Assembly: GCA_002319075.1 (NCBI GenBank)
Contig: NVQB01000001.1
Coordinates: 2,232,001-2,296,000, forward strand
From: Sphingobacteriaceae bacterium
GTDB taxonomy: Bacteria; Bacteroidota; Bacteroidia; B-17B0; Aurantibacillaceae
Length of the DNA: 64,000 nt
Direction of reading: 5' to 3'
Shown one piece after another: positions 6,795-15,566 of this stretch. The stretch's first letter is position 1. Every line of letters starts with the position of its first letter. The notes beneath the pieces are model-generated. The model saw only the letters and a program-made list of their open reading frames with translations. It did no database searches and was not told the DNA's origin. The translations under genes and the position numbers were made by a program.

Positions 6795-8351
6795 GTGAAT
6801 CAAGAATTAATAATTAATTCCACGCCTAACGAGGTTGTAATAGCTTTACTACACGATAAACGTCTGGTAGAGCTTCACCGCGAGAAAAATAATTCAAAAT
6901 TTTCGGTAGGCGATATTTATCTGGGAAGGGCTAAAAAGGTTATGACCGGCCTTAATGCTGCTTTTGTGGATGTTGGATATGAAAAAGATGCTTTTTTACA
7001 TTACCTGGATCTTGGCCCTCAGGCCAATTCATTAATAAAATATGTTGAGACTACTCAAAACGGAAAACAAAACGTGAGTAACCTGATGTATTTTAAGAAT
7101 GAGCCGGAAATTAAAAAGGACGGAAAAATTAATGAAATTGTAAAATCCGGTCAGAATTTATTGGTTCAGGTTGCTAAAGAACCTATCAGCGCTAAAGGAC
7201 CTCGTATCACCACTGAAATTAGTCTTGCTGGTCGTTACCTTGTTTTAATTCCTTTTTCTGATAAGATTTCTGTTTCTTCAAAACTCAGAAATTTTGAAGA
7301 GAAAGCCCGTTTAAAAGACTTGATGCAAAAGATTAAACCAAAGAATTTTGGTGTAATTGTACGCACAGTAGCTGAAGGAAAATCTGTTTCAGATCTTGAA
7401 GGCGATTTAAATGATCTTATTGCCCGTTGGGACGAATGTTACAATGCTATTAAAACTTCTCAACCACCCATGCGTGTGTTGGGTGAAGTAGACAGAAGTA
7501 ATGCTATTCTTCGCGACTTCTTAAATGCCTCTTTTAATGCCATTCACGTTAACGATGCAACTGTGTTTGAAGACCTTAAGGGATATATCAAAACTATTGC
7601 GCCGGATAAAGTTGACATCCTGAAATTATATAGCGGAAAACTTCCCATTTTTGACGGATTAGGTATTGAAAAACAAATTAAGAGTTTGTTTGGTAAAACC
7701 GTTCACATGAAAAGTGGCGCTTACCTGGTTATAGAGCATACAGAAGCTTTACACGTGTTTGATGTAAATAGCGGAAATCGCGCAAAGAGCGATAATACAC
7801 AAGAACAAAATGCACTCGATGTAAACCTCGAAGCAGCAGTAGAAGTAGCGCGCCAATTGAAGTTACGCGATATGGGTGGAATTATTGTTGTGGATTTTAT
7901 CGACATGCATAGCCCCGAAAATCGCAAATTACTCTTTGATAAATTAAAAGAGGAAATGAAAAGCGATCGTGCAAAACACAATATTCTTCCTCCAAGTAAA
8001 TTTGGTTTAATTCAGATTACCCGTCAGCGTTTACGTCCTGAAGTAAACATTGAAGTATTGGAAACCTGCCCTAGTTGTGGTGGAACAGGACAGGTGCAAC
8101 CAAGTGTTTTATTTGTAGATCAAATTGACAATACTTTACGTTTTATTGCGAAAGAGCAAAATCAAAAAAACATTACACTCCATACACATCCTTATGTAGA
8201 AGCTTACATTAAAAAAGGTGGTTTTTTAAGAAGTCACCAATGGAAATGGTACTTCGAGCACAAACAATGGATTAAAGTTGAAGGAATGGCAAGCCAGGGA
8301 ATGTTGGAATTTAAGTTCTTCAATAAAGACATGGACGAAATCGTCGTATAA
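6795..8351 (+). CDS. rng: Ribonuclease G/E family endoribonuclease
   Basis: A 518-residue Rne/Rng family enzyme that cuts single-stranded AU-rich RNA in rRNA maturation and mRNA decay. The order of parts is: N-terminal RNase H-like/S1 region (NEVVIALLHDKRLVELHREK, with the embedded S1 domain VGDIYLGRAKKVMTGLNAAFVDVGYEKDAFLH), the DNase I-like catalytic core with metal-binding Asp residues in VFDVNSGN and IVVDFIDM, then the Zn-link CPSCGGTG near residue 425. Length and the lack of a long C-terminal scaffold match RNase G rather than RNase E. The start is GTG at 6795; MNQELIINSTPNEVVIAL matches family N-termini. Confidence 0.93.
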   Translation: MNQELIINSTPNEVVIALLHDKRLVELHREKNNSKFSVGDIYLGRAKKVMTGLNAAFVDVGYEKDAFLHYLDLGPQANSLIKYVETTQNGKQNVSNLMYFKNEPEIKKDGKINEIVKSGQNLLVQVAKEPISAKGPRITTEISLAGRYLVLIPFSDKISVSSKLRNFEEKARLKDLMQKIKPKNFGVIVRTVAEGKSVSDLEGDLNDLIARWDECYNAIKTSQPPMRVLGEVDRSNAILRDFLNASFNAIHVNDATVFEDLKGYIKTIAPDKVDILKLYSGKLPIFDGLGIEKQIKSLFGKTVHMKSGAYLVIEHTEALHVFDVNSGNRAKSDNTQEQNALDVNLEAAVEVARQLKLRDMGGIIVVDFIDMHSPENRKLLFDKLKEEMKSDRAKHNILPPSKFGLIQITRQRLRPEVNIEVLETCPSCGGTGQVQPSVLFVDQIDNTLRFIAKEQNQKNITLHTHPYVEAYIKKGGFLRSHQWKWYFEHKQWIKVEGMASQGMLEFKFFNKDMDEIVV

Positions 8352-8369
8352 TCCCTCATCAGTTTTTTA

Positions 8370-8413
8370 AAAACCTCTTCATCCTGATAAACATTGGAAG
8401 AAGGGGTTTTTTT
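8370..8413 (+). terminator. Rho-independent terminator of rng
   Basis: AAAACCTCTTC (8370-8380) pairs with GAAGGGGTTTT (8400-8410), an 11-bp stem with one G-U pair, followed by a T-run to 8413. It begins 19 nt after the RNase G stop codon. The T-run end coincides with the 3' end of the convergent small ORF at 8412. Confidence 0.75.
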
Positions 8414-8645
8414 ATGCCACTTCCGAAAAATGCAAAACCAATTGCGTATGCTTACCCAGGCGTCGAAATATGGCTGGCTCTTCTACTTTTGAAAATTGTT
8501 TTTCAAGATGCATCACAATACGTTTTGCCGAATCTGTATTTTTTAAAAGAGGCGTTTCGTTATTTTTAGAGCCATTCAAGACATTTAAAAAACTTGCCCA
8601 CTCTTGTAATGTTGAGGTTTTACCTGATGCTATCTGACTATTCAT
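8412..8645 (-). CDS. Hypothetical 77-residue protein
   Basis: A small ORF of 77 residues that I do not recognise. It begins MNSQIASGKTSTLQEWASFL and ends LGKHTQLVLHFSEVA. No signal peptide, membrane helix or cysteine motif is visible. The composition is plausible for a small soluble helical protein (LQEWASFLNVL, SAKRIVMHLEKQFSKV). It lies in a 500-nt space between RNase G and the PaaY-like gene, convergent with RNase G, and its stop overlaps the RNase G terminator T-run. No other ORF competes on this stretch. It may be a real small gene or a chance ORF. Confidence 0.4.
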   Translation of the reverse strand: MNSQIASGKTSTLQEWASFLNVLNGSKNNETPLLKNTDSAKRIVMHLEKQFSKVEEPAIFRRLGKHTQLVLHFSEVA

Positions 8646-8849
8646 TTTTTAGTGTTTATAATTTCATAACAAAATTACTACGATTAGTAGCTATTTCTTG
8701 CTACGGTTTATAGCATTGTGCATAATAGCTGTATTTACAGGGGTTTTAATAGCTTCATTTCGGTTAAAAACTATAGCTTTATTTAAAAACTGCAAGTTTG
8801 ATTTTAGGTATTTAATGCCTTATTTTGAACGTGAGCGAACATCACTACC

Positions 8850-9452
8850 ATGGCTAATATTTTTGAATTCAACGGTTATAAACCGATTATAGACCGAAGT
8901 GCTTTTATTCATCCGAATGCTACTGTTACAGGGAATGTAATTATCGGTAAAAACGTTTATGTAGGGCCGGGAGCTGCTATACGAGGCGATTGGGGACAAA
9001 TAATCATTGAAGACGGCTGTAATGTGCAGGAGAATTGCACAATACATATGTTTCCAGGCACAACAGTACTTTTAAAAGAAGCTGCACATGTAGGGCACGG
9101 AGCCATTATTCACGGAGCCACGCTTGGAAAAAACTGCTTAATAGGGATGAATTCTGTGATTATGGATAACGCAGTTATTGGCGATGAGTGTATTATTGGC
9201 GCCCTAAGCATGGTTCCTGCAGAAATGGTTATTGAAAAAAGAAAAATAGCTGTAGGAAATCCTGCAAAAGTAATTAAGGATGTAAGCGACGATATGATTG
9301 CCTGGAAAACCAAGGGCACACAACTTTATCAACAATTGCCGGCTGACTGTCATGCTACATTAAAAGCTTGCGAACCACTGCGAAGAATGCCTGCTTACAG
9401 ACCCCAACAACAGGACGAATATAAAACCTGGCAAAAAGAGAAAAAAAAGTAA
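8850..9452 (+). CDS. PaaY-like hexapeptide-repeat protein (gamma carbonic anhydrase superfamily)
   Basis: A 200-residue left-handed beta-helix protein with hexapeptide repeats from NATVTGNVIIGKNVYVGPGA to about residue 130, followed by a C-terminal helix. The stretch RGDWGQIIIEDGCNVQENCTIHMFPG and the HVGHGAIIHG block give His residues at the metal-binding positions of gamma carbonic anhydrases. The subfamily resembles PaaY/CaiE, which in some bacteria act as thioesterases or carbonic-anhydrase-like enzymes linked to phenylacetate or carnitine catabolism. No paa or cai genes are near, so a general hydrolase or carbonic anhydrase role is as likely. Start MANIFEFNGYKP fits the family. Confidence 0.82.
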   Translation: MANIFEFNGYKPIIDRSAFIHPNATVTGNVIIGKNVYVGPGAAIRGDWGQIIIEDGCNVQENCTIHMFPGTTVLLKEAAHVGHGAIIHGATLGKNCLIGMNSVIMDNAVIGDECIIGALSMVPAEMVIEKRKIAVGNPAKVIKDVSDDMIAWKTKGTQLYQQLPADCHATLKACEPLRRMPAYRPQQQDEYKTWQKEKKK

Positions 9453-9616
9453 ATTTTTCTTGTAACTTTTGAATAGAATTACCGGAAAAAACATTTGCAG
9501 TACTCTCTGTAAACGGCGATCAGGATAGCTATGGGGAGTGGCTTTTATCACGAAAATCTACTTTCAGAATTCATTTTTTTTACGTTAATTTAAAGTTCTT
9601 AAATAGTTAATTTTTT

Positions 9617-10708
9617 ATGGCAAAAACCAAATCCATTATAACCGCAAACGCTACCAAATTTCTCTACGAATACCTTAATAATCCTTCTCCAACAGGTTTT
9701 GAAAGCAGCGGTCAAAAAATATGGCTCAATTATATAAAACCTTACATTGATGAGTATTTTGTTGATACCTATGGTACGGCAGTTGGGGTTATAAATCCAA
9801 AAGCAGAATATAAAGTGGTGATCGAAGCCCATGCAGATGAAATAAGCTGGTTTGTGCATTACATTACCAAGGACGGATTTATATACCTCCGTCGCAACGG
9901 TGGATCAGATCATCAAATTGCACCTTCCATGCGCGTAAACATTCACACCGATAAGGGAATTGTAAAAGGTGTATTTGGCTGGCCTGCAATACACGTGCGT
10001 GATGCAGCAAAAGAAGAAACGCCAAGTTTAAAAAATATTTTTTTAGACCTTGGTTGTAAATCAGACAAAGAAGTGGAAGACCTGGGTGTACATGTAGGCT
10101 GCGTAGTAACTTACCAGGATGAGTTAATGGAACTAAATGACCGTTACTACACGGGACGCGCTTTGGATAACCGCATCGGAGGTTTTATGATTGCTGAAGT
10201 TGCGCGGATGTTAAAAGAAAATAAAGACAAATTACCTTTTGGTTTATACATTGTAAATTCTGTTCAGGAAGAAGTTGGCCTCAATGGTGCCACTATGATT
10301 GCACGCAAAATAAATCCAAATGTGGCTATTGTTACCGACGTATGTCACGATACACAAAGCCCTATGATGAGTAAAATCACGAGCGGTGACCTGGCGTGTG
10401 GAAAAGGCCCGGTATTGAGCTATGCTCCGGCTGTTCAAAACAATCTTTTGAAACTGATTGTAGATGCTGCGAAGAAAAATAAAATAGATTTTCAGCGCCA
10501 GGCAGCTTCCAGGGCTACAGGCACAGATACGGATGCTTTTGCTTATGCAACAGATGGCATTGCTTCTGCGTTAATCTCTTTGCCTTTGCGTTACATGCAC
10601 ACAACTGTTGAAACAGTGAACAAGCAAGACGTGGAAGAAGTCATTAAACTTATTTATCACTCGTTAAAAAGCTTAAAAAACAACCACGATTTCAGATACA
10701 TAAAATAG
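9617..10708 (+). CDS. M42 family metallopeptidase
   Basis: A 363-residue di-metal aminopeptidase of the M42 family (TET-type glutamyl/deblocking aminopeptidases, once called CelM/FrvX). Visible metal and catalytic residues are the His-Asp in VVIEAHADEISWF, Asp in ALDNRIGGFM, Glu-Glu in VQEEVGLNGA, Asp in IVTDVCHDT, and the final His in LRYMHTTVETV. The DTDAFAYATDG segment near the C-terminus is also typical. It is probably cytoplasmic and degrades short peptides. It lies alone on the plus strand, 47 nt before GH3. A functional link to GH3 is not evident. Confidence 0.9.
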   Translation: MAKTKSIITANATKFLYEYLNNPSPTGFESSGQKIWLNYIKPYIDEYFVDTYGTAVGVINPKAEYKVVIEAHADEISWFVHYITKDGFIYLRRNGGSDHQIAPSMRVNIHTDKGIVKGVFGWPAIHVRDAAKEETPSLKNIFLDLGCKSDKEVEDLGVHVGCVVTYQDELMELNDRYYTGRALDNRIGGFMIAEVARMLKENKDKLPFGLYIVNSVQEEVGLNGATMIARKINPNVAIVTDVCHDTQSPMMSKITSGDLACGKGPVLSYAPAVQNNLLKLIVDAAKKNKIDFQRQAASRATGTDTDAFAYATDGIASALISLPLRYMHTTVETVNKQDVEEVIKLIYHSLKSLKNNHDFRYIK

Positions 10709-10755
10709 TTGCGCTCTTTTTAAAGCTATTCATTATCTAAAAATTATAACTACTA

Positions 10756-12285
10756 ATGCCAATACTTGGTTCCATAATTAAAGGTGCTATCGACATCCGG
10801 TCCAGAATACCTGGAAGAAAAAATGTTTATAAGCAGCAGGTAAAACAACTTCACAAGCTTATTACCAAAGCAATGTTTACCGATTTTGGCACGGAGTTTA
10901 AATTCAGTGAACTTGCTTTACAAGAAGACCCAGTTAAGACTTTTCAAAACACGGTACCAATCTACGATTACCAGAGTATTTTCGATGCGTGGTGGCACAG
11001 GGCCTTAAAGGGCGAACGAAATGTTTGCTGGCCCGGCAAAATTAATTACTTTGCCCTAAGCTCCGGAACATCAGAATCGTCAAGTAAACATATTCCTGTA
11101 ACGAAAGACATGATCAAGTCTATTCAAAAAGGAACCATTAAACAAATTCTTTCTACCAAACATTTTAACTTCACAAAAGAACAATACGAAACGGAAGTTT
11201 TATTTGTGGGAGGGAGCACAAATTTAAATTTTAATGGGACGTATTTTAGTGGCGACCTCAGCGGAATAACTACAGGCACTCAACCCCGTTGGTTTCAGAA
11301 TTTCAGTTTACCAGGCCCTGATATTCGTTCATTGACGAACTGGGAAAATAAACTTCAGGAAATTGTGGATAACGCCAAGCAATGGAATGTCGGTTTTATT
11401 TGCGGTGTGCCGGCATGGATACAAATTTTGTTTGAACGTATCATTGAGCATTACAAAGTCAAAACCATACATGATGTTTGGCCGAATCTTGCCATTTTCG
11501 TGCATGGTGGCGTTGCAATTCATCCGTATAAAACAAGTATAGAGGCTTTGTGTGCTAAACCGTTGATTTATCTTGATACTTACATGGCATCGGAGGGGTT
11601 TCTTGCCTACCAGGAAAGGCCTAACGCACAACAAGGCATGAAGCTTATTACGGACAATAAAATGTTCTTCGAGTTTATACCATTTACTGAAGAATATTTT
11701 GATGCTGATGGAAATGTAAAGCCGGATGCGCACCCTCTTAACATAACGGAAGTGGAACTGAATAAAGATTACGCGGTTCTTATTACAAACTGTGCAGGTG
11801 CATGGCGTTATATGATAGGTGATACCATAAAATTCACAGATCTTAAACGTTGCGAAGTAATAGTTACAGGCCGCACTAAGCACTTCCTTAGCCTTTGCGG
11901 CGAACACTTAAGCGTTGATAATATGAACCAGGCGGTTAAGCTTACTTCCAATGATCTCGGTATTCATATTAATGAGTACGCTGTTGTTGGAACTCCCTAT
12001 CAGGGATTGTTTGCCCACCATTGGTATGTAGGAATTGACAAGTCTGTAGATGAGAACGAATTAAAGGAAAAGCTCGATCATTATTTGAAGACTTTGAATG
12101 ATGATTATGCCGTAGAAAGAAAACACGCTTTAAAAGAAGTTCTTATCACCGTTCTTCCTAACCAGGCATTTATTGATTTTCTTGCGAGCAAAAATAAACT
12201 TGGCGGCCAAAGTAAATTTCCGCGCGTACTAAAAGGTAAACAACTCAATGAATGGCTTGCCTTTTTAAAAACTTATAAAAGCTAA
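10756..12285 (+). CDS. GH3 auxin-responsive-promoter family protein
   Basis: A 509-residue member of the GH3 family, which in plants consists of acyl-adenylate-forming enzymes that conjugate jasmonate, auxin or benzoates to amino acids. The ATP-binding motif region is visible as FALSSGTSESSSKHIPV. The conserved YMASEGF and the Y-[MT]-GDTIKF motif (MIGDTIKFTDL) follow, then VTGRTKHFLSLCGEHL. Bacterial members are common in Bacteroidota but have no established substrate. It is followed by a LysE-type exporter after only 5 nt, which suggests cotranscription and possibly coupled synthesis and export of an amino-acid conjugate. That coupling is inference. Confidence 0.85.
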   Translation: MPILGSIIKGAIDIRSRIPGRKNVYKQQVKQLHKLITKAMFTDFGTEFKFSELALQEDPVKTFQNTVPIYDYQSIFDAWWHRALKGERNVCWPGKINYFALSSGTSESSSKHIPVTKDMIKSIQKGTIKQILSTKHFNFTKEQYETEVLFVGGSTNLNFNGTYFSGDLSGITTGTQPRWFQNFSLPGPDIRSLTNWENKLQEIVDNAKQWNVGFICGVPAWIQILFERIIEHYKVKTIHDVWPNLAIFVHGGVAIHPYKTSIEALCAKPLIYLDTYMASEGFLAYQERPNAQQGMKLITDNKMFFEFIPFTEEYFDADGNVKPDAHPLNITEVELNKDYAVLITNCAGAWRYMIGDTIKFTDLKRCEVIVTGRTKHFLSLCGEHLSVDNMNQAVKLTSNDLGIHINEYAVVGTPYQGLFAHHWYVGIDKSVDENELKEKLDHYLKTLNDDYAVERKHALKEVLITVLPNQAFIDFLASKNKLGGQSKFPRVLKGKQLNEWLAFLKTYKS

Positions 12286-12290
12286 TTTTT

Positions 12291-12929
12291 TTGATCTTAA
12301 GTTTAATATATCAAACGGTTGTAATTGTTTTGTTGCTGACTTTTTCTTTTGGTCCGGCCTTTTTTGCTCTTATAAATACGGGTATAACGCATGGCTACAA
12401 AACCGGCTCTCTACTTGCTATAGGGGTAGTAGCCAGTGATTTCCTGGTATCCATTCTCATTATTTTTCTGATCCATTTTGGGGCCAGTAACTTTATTCAG
12501 GACGAAAAAAGCCAAAGATTTATGGGCATCCTGGCCGGAATTATTTTAATTGTATTTGGTGTATTACACTTCAAACAACCTGCCCCAAAAGAAAACAATA
12601 CTATTCAAATTGTTGCGCCCTCTGCACAAGCAATGATTTTAAAGGGCTTTCTGCTTAACTGCCTTAATCCGGCGGTATGGCTTTTATGGCTCGGCAATGT
12701 AACAGCCGTTAGTAAAACACTGGATTATAAAATTTTAAACATGATTGTTTATTTCAGCATAACGCTTGGCCTTGTTCTTCTTGTAGAGTTCGGCAAAGTA
12801 GCTGCTGCAGGGAAATTAAAGCAAATTTTAACTCCTAAAACCATGTACATTGTAAATGTAATAACCGGCGGATTATTGGTTATTTTTGGCCTTGTACTTA
12901 TTTACAATCATTTTTTTGATACAAAATGA
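12291..12929 (+). CDS. LysE family translocator
   Basis: A 212-residue inner-membrane protein of the LysE/RhtB superfamily, exporters of amino acids and related small molecules. Six hydrophobic segments are seen. The family marker near the start is FSFGPAFFALINTGITHGYKTG, matching the usual G.....P.....G...G; a second block is GFLLNCLNPAVWLLWLG. The start is a TTG at 12291, 5 nt after the GH3 stop codon, and the stop overlaps the next gene (ATG at 12926) by 4 nt. The substrate is unknown; the GH3 neighbour makes an amino-acid conjugate a candidate. Confidence 0.85.
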   Translation: MILSLIYQTVVIVLLLTFSFGPAFFALINTGITHGYKTGSLLAIGVVASDFLVSILIIFLIHFGASNFIQDEKSQRFMGILAGIILIVFGVLHFKQPAPKENNTIQIVAPSAQAMILKGFLLNCLNPAVWLLWLGNVTAVSKTLDYKILNMIVYFSITLGLVLLVEFGKVAAAGKLKQILTPKTMYIVNVITGGLLVIFGLVLIYNHFFDTK

Positions 12930-13198
12930 CAGAAGAAGATCTAGAAAAACTCAGACTAAAACTTGTTGAAACGACCACCTTTCCAAGTGTATATATGTTT
13001 AAACTTATTGTTCCCAGCGACAACCGAACAATTGCCCTCGTTGAAAATATTTTCGAAGCCGAAACCGATATTCATACTAAAGAAAGCGACAAGGGAAAGT
13101 ATACCAGCATTACCGCAAAACAAGTAGTTATGACTGCTGAAGAGATTATTGAAGTCTATAAAAAAGCAGGCGCCATAAAAGGGGTAATGATGCTTTAA
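12926..13198 (+). CDS. DUF493 (YbeD-like) family protein
   Basis: A 90-residue small cytoplasmic protein of the DUF493/YbeD family. The FPSVYMFKLIVPSDN opening and the beta-alpha-beta pattern ending KGKYTSITAKQVVMTAEEIIEVYKK agree with the ACT-like fold of YbeD. In E. coli ybeD sits between lipB and dacA; its role is unclear and may be allosteric or regulatory. Here it overlaps the LysE stop codon by 4 nt and is followed after 5 nt by an epimerase-like gene, so the four genes from GH3 onward are probably one transcription unit. Confidence 0.85.
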   Translation: MTEEDLEKLRLKLVETTTFPSVYMFKLIVPSDNRTIALVENIFEAETDIHTKESDKGKYTSITAKQVVMTAEEIIEVYKKAGAIKGVMML

Positions 13199-13203
13199 GA
13201 AAG

Positions 13204-14070
13204 ATGAAACATTTTCTTTCCTCAGAGTCGCTTGATGTATGCCTGCTTTTTTCAGGTGCTGAACTTTGCAGTGTAAAAAATAAAAACGGAGTGGAGTTCA
13301 TCTGGCAAGCAGACAAAGACGTCTGGCCAAGACATGCCCCGGTTCTATTTCCTATTGTAGGAAAGTTAAAAGATAATTTTTTTATTTTCAAAGACCAACG
13401 CTACGAACTAGGTCAGCATGGCTTTGCGAGGGATCGCCACTTTCAACTTATTTCCAGCGGCAAAGATCACGCGACATTTGAGTTAGTATCTGATGAAAAA
13501 AGTAAGACAATTTTTCCTTTTGATTTCATTTTTCAGATAAAATATAATTTGATAGGGAATACATTAACAACAGAATATAAACTATTAAATTTCTCAGAAA
13601 ACAAGCTTCTATTTAGCGTAGGAGCACATCCCGGCTTTAAATGTCCTTTATCAAACTCTGAACAATTTGATGACTATTACCTGGAATTTGAATCTTCTCA
13701 TTATCAGGTTACCGCATTAAACAATGGACTTCGTAAATCAACCAAAGCCGATCTGGAATTGAAGGGCAAAAGACTTCAGCTTTCAAAAACGTTATTTGAC
13801 AGAGACGCGCTGGTTTTTGAAAACAACCAGATCAACAGCATTTCCTTAAAATCTGATAAGTCTTCTCACAACATAACGATGGAATGCAAGAATTGGCCTT
13901 ATTTCGGAATCTGGGCCAAAAAAGGCAGTGAGGAATTTATTTGCCTCGAACCCTGGTACGGCATTGCTGACCGTGAAAACAGTACACAAGATCTCGAACA
14001 AAAAGACGGGATCATTTCACTTGATGCGAAAAAAGAGTTTGCATGTAGCTTTTCCGTATCATTTCTTTGA
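13204..14070 (+). CDS. Aldose 1-epimerase family protein
   Basis: A 288-residue galactose-mutarotase-like beta-sandwich protein. The blocks FIWQADKDVWPRHAPVLFPIVGKLKD, YELGQHGFARDRHFQL and SVGAHPGFKCPL fit the LacX/YeaD-type subfamily, which handles aldoses or hexose-6-phosphates. The expected catalytic pair is a His in the AHPGF motif and a late Glu near ICLEPWYG. It is the last gene of the GH3-LysE-DUF493 run, 5 nt after DUF493. The sugar substrate cannot be read from sequence. Confidence 0.85.
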   Translation: MKHFLSSESLDVCLLFSGAELCSVKNKNGVEFIWQADKDVWPRHAPVLFPIVGKLKDNFFIFKDQRYELGQHGFARDRHFQLISSGKDHATFELVSDEKSKTIFPFDFIFQIKYNLIGNTLTTEYKLLNFSENKLLFSVGAHPGFKCPLSNSEQFDDYYLEFESSHYQVTALNNGLRKSTKADLELKGKRLQLSKTLFDRDALVFENNQINSISLKSDKSSHNITMECKNWPYFGIWAKKGSEEFICLEPWYGIADRENSTQDLEQKDGIISLDAKKEFACSFSVSFL

Positions 14071-14130
14071 ATTTTGTTAATTTTCTCTTTTTCAACGGGT
14101 TAAAAGGCCAAATAAATAAAGAAAATTCCT

Positions 14131-14138
14131 TATTTTTG
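14131..14138 (+). promoter_or_regulatory. -7 box upstream of trigger factor
   Basis: TATTTTTG fits TAnnTTTG and lies 22 nt before the trigger factor ATG. The stretch upstream has no clear TTTG at the right spacing. Motif-based only. Confidence 0.4.
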
Positions 14139-14159
14139 CCCTCCTAAAAATTTACTACT

Positions 14160-15494
14160 ATGAATATTACAAAGCACGATATTGACAATTTAAATGCTGA
14201 GATAACAATTTCTGTAACACCTCCAGATTACGAAAATCGCGTGAGTGAAGGCATTAAAAAAGTGCAAAGACAAGCAAATATGCCAGGTTTCAGACCAGGT
14301 AAAGTGCCAACAGGTTTAATTAAAAAACAATATGGCACTCAAATTTTGGTTGACGAGATTAATAAATTATTGAACGACACCATTAATAAATACATTGAAG
14401 AAAACAAAATCGAGATTCTTGGAAATCCCTTACCAAAAGATCAGACTTCTGTTGACTTTAACAACCAAAAAGATTTTGAATTTGTTTATCAATTAGGGCT
14501 TGCGCCTGATTTTAAAATAAACTTAGACACCAAAAATACTTTTACTTACAAAACGGTAAAAGTAGACGATGAATTAATAGAAAAATATCTGAAAGACATT
14601 CGCCGTAATTATGGCAAGCCAACAACGCCGGATGTTGCGGGAGAGAAAGATGTAGTGTTTGTTGACATCAACGAGTTAGATGAAACCGGAGCTATTAAGC
14701 CAGGCGGAATTTTTAAGAGTACGACTGTAAGTTACGAGCGTACTAAAAATGAATCGGCAAAAGCAAAACTAGTAGGCCTTAAAAAAGATGATAAGGTGGT
14801 AATTAACATCAACGATCTTTATGAAAGTGCTTTAGATAAAAGTGTTTCATTAGGAATTGATAAAGACTCTGCTGAAACCGTAAATTGTGATTTACAATTA
14901 ACTGTAAAAAACATTTCCCGCTTAGAAGACGCTGAACTTAATCAAGATCTTTTTGACAAAGTTTATGGTGAAGGAAAAATTACGAGTGAAGAAGAATTCA
15001 AAAACAAAATTCGCGAAGAGTTAGGATTAATGTTTAGCGCGGATTCAGAAAAATTTTTGAGAACGGAAGTGGAAAATAAACTGGTAGAAAAAACCAATCT
15101 TCAGTTGCCCGATACTTTCCTGAAAAAATGGTTGGCAGTTGCAAACGAAAAACCAATTACCCAGGAAGAAATTGAAAGTGATTATCCGAATTACTCTAAA
15201 GCCATGCAATGGCGTTTGATTGAAAATAAAATTATTAAGGATAATAACATTCAGGTAACTGGTGATGAGGCTAAGGAAGAAGCTAAAAACTTTATTAAAA
15301 GTGAATATGCCCGTTACGGACAAGTACCAACCGAAGATGATTTGGAAAAAATTTCTAAAGATCTTTTAAGCAAAGAAAAAGAAGCGCAACGTATCTTCGA
15401 AAACCTTTACAGCAAAAAAGTTTTAGGTTTGATTAAAGAAAAATGTACACTCGACACTAAAGAAGTTAGCTACGAAGAGTTCTTCAAAAACTAA
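14160..15494 (+). CDS. tig: Trigger factor (ribosome-associated chaperone)
   Basis: A 444-residue chaperone that binds the ribosome exit tunnel. The N-terminal ribosome-binding domain shows the signature NMPGFRPGKVPTGLIKKQYG (a GFRxGK variant) at about residues 40-60. The middle region (about 150-245) corresponds to the PPIase-like domain, though it is divergent, as is usual in Bacteroidota. The C-terminal helical arms occupy the rest. Upstream is the -7 box at 14131. A strong bidirectional terminator follows at 15510. Monocistronic by context. Confidence 0.93.
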   Translation: MNITKHDIDNLNAEITISVTPPDYENRVSEGIKKVQRQANMPGFRPGKVPTGLIKKQYGTQILVDEINKLLNDTINKYIEENKIEILGNPLPKDQTSVDFNNQKDFEFVYQLGLAPDFKINLDTKNTFTYKTVKVDDELIEKYLKDIRRNYGKPTTPDVAGEKDVVFVDINELDETGAIKPGGIFKSTTVSYERTKNESAKAKLVGLKKDDKVVININDLYESALDKSVSLGIDKDSAETVNCDLQLTVKNISRLEDAELNQDLFDKVYGEGKITSEEEFKNKIREELGLMFSADSEKFLRTEVENKLVEKTNLQLPDTFLKKWLAVANEKPITQEEIESDYPNYSKAMQWRLIENKIIKDNNIQVTGDEAKEEAKNFIKSEYARYGQVPTEDDLEKISKDLLSKEKEAQRIFENLYSKKVLGLIKEKCTLDTKEVSYEEFFKN

Positions 15495-15509
15495 TTTCAT
15501 ATTAAAAAT

Positions 15510-15546
15510 AAAACCCCGTTCTGAAATCAGGACGGGGTTTTTTATT
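15510..15546. terminator. Bidirectional terminator between tig and the EnvC-like gene
   Basis: AAACCCCGTTCTGA (15511-15524) pairs with TCAGGACGGGGTTT (15527-15540), with one G-U pair and a tiny central loop, and T-runs occur on both sides. It serves convergent genes ending at 15494 and 15567. Confidence 0.85.
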
Positions 15547-15566
15547 TCTGAGAAGTTTTTTATTGT

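Noticed and set aside
8698-8892. 64-residue plus-strand ORF before the PaaY-like gene
   Set aside because: Overlaps the well-supported start of the hexapeptide protein and has no recognisable features.
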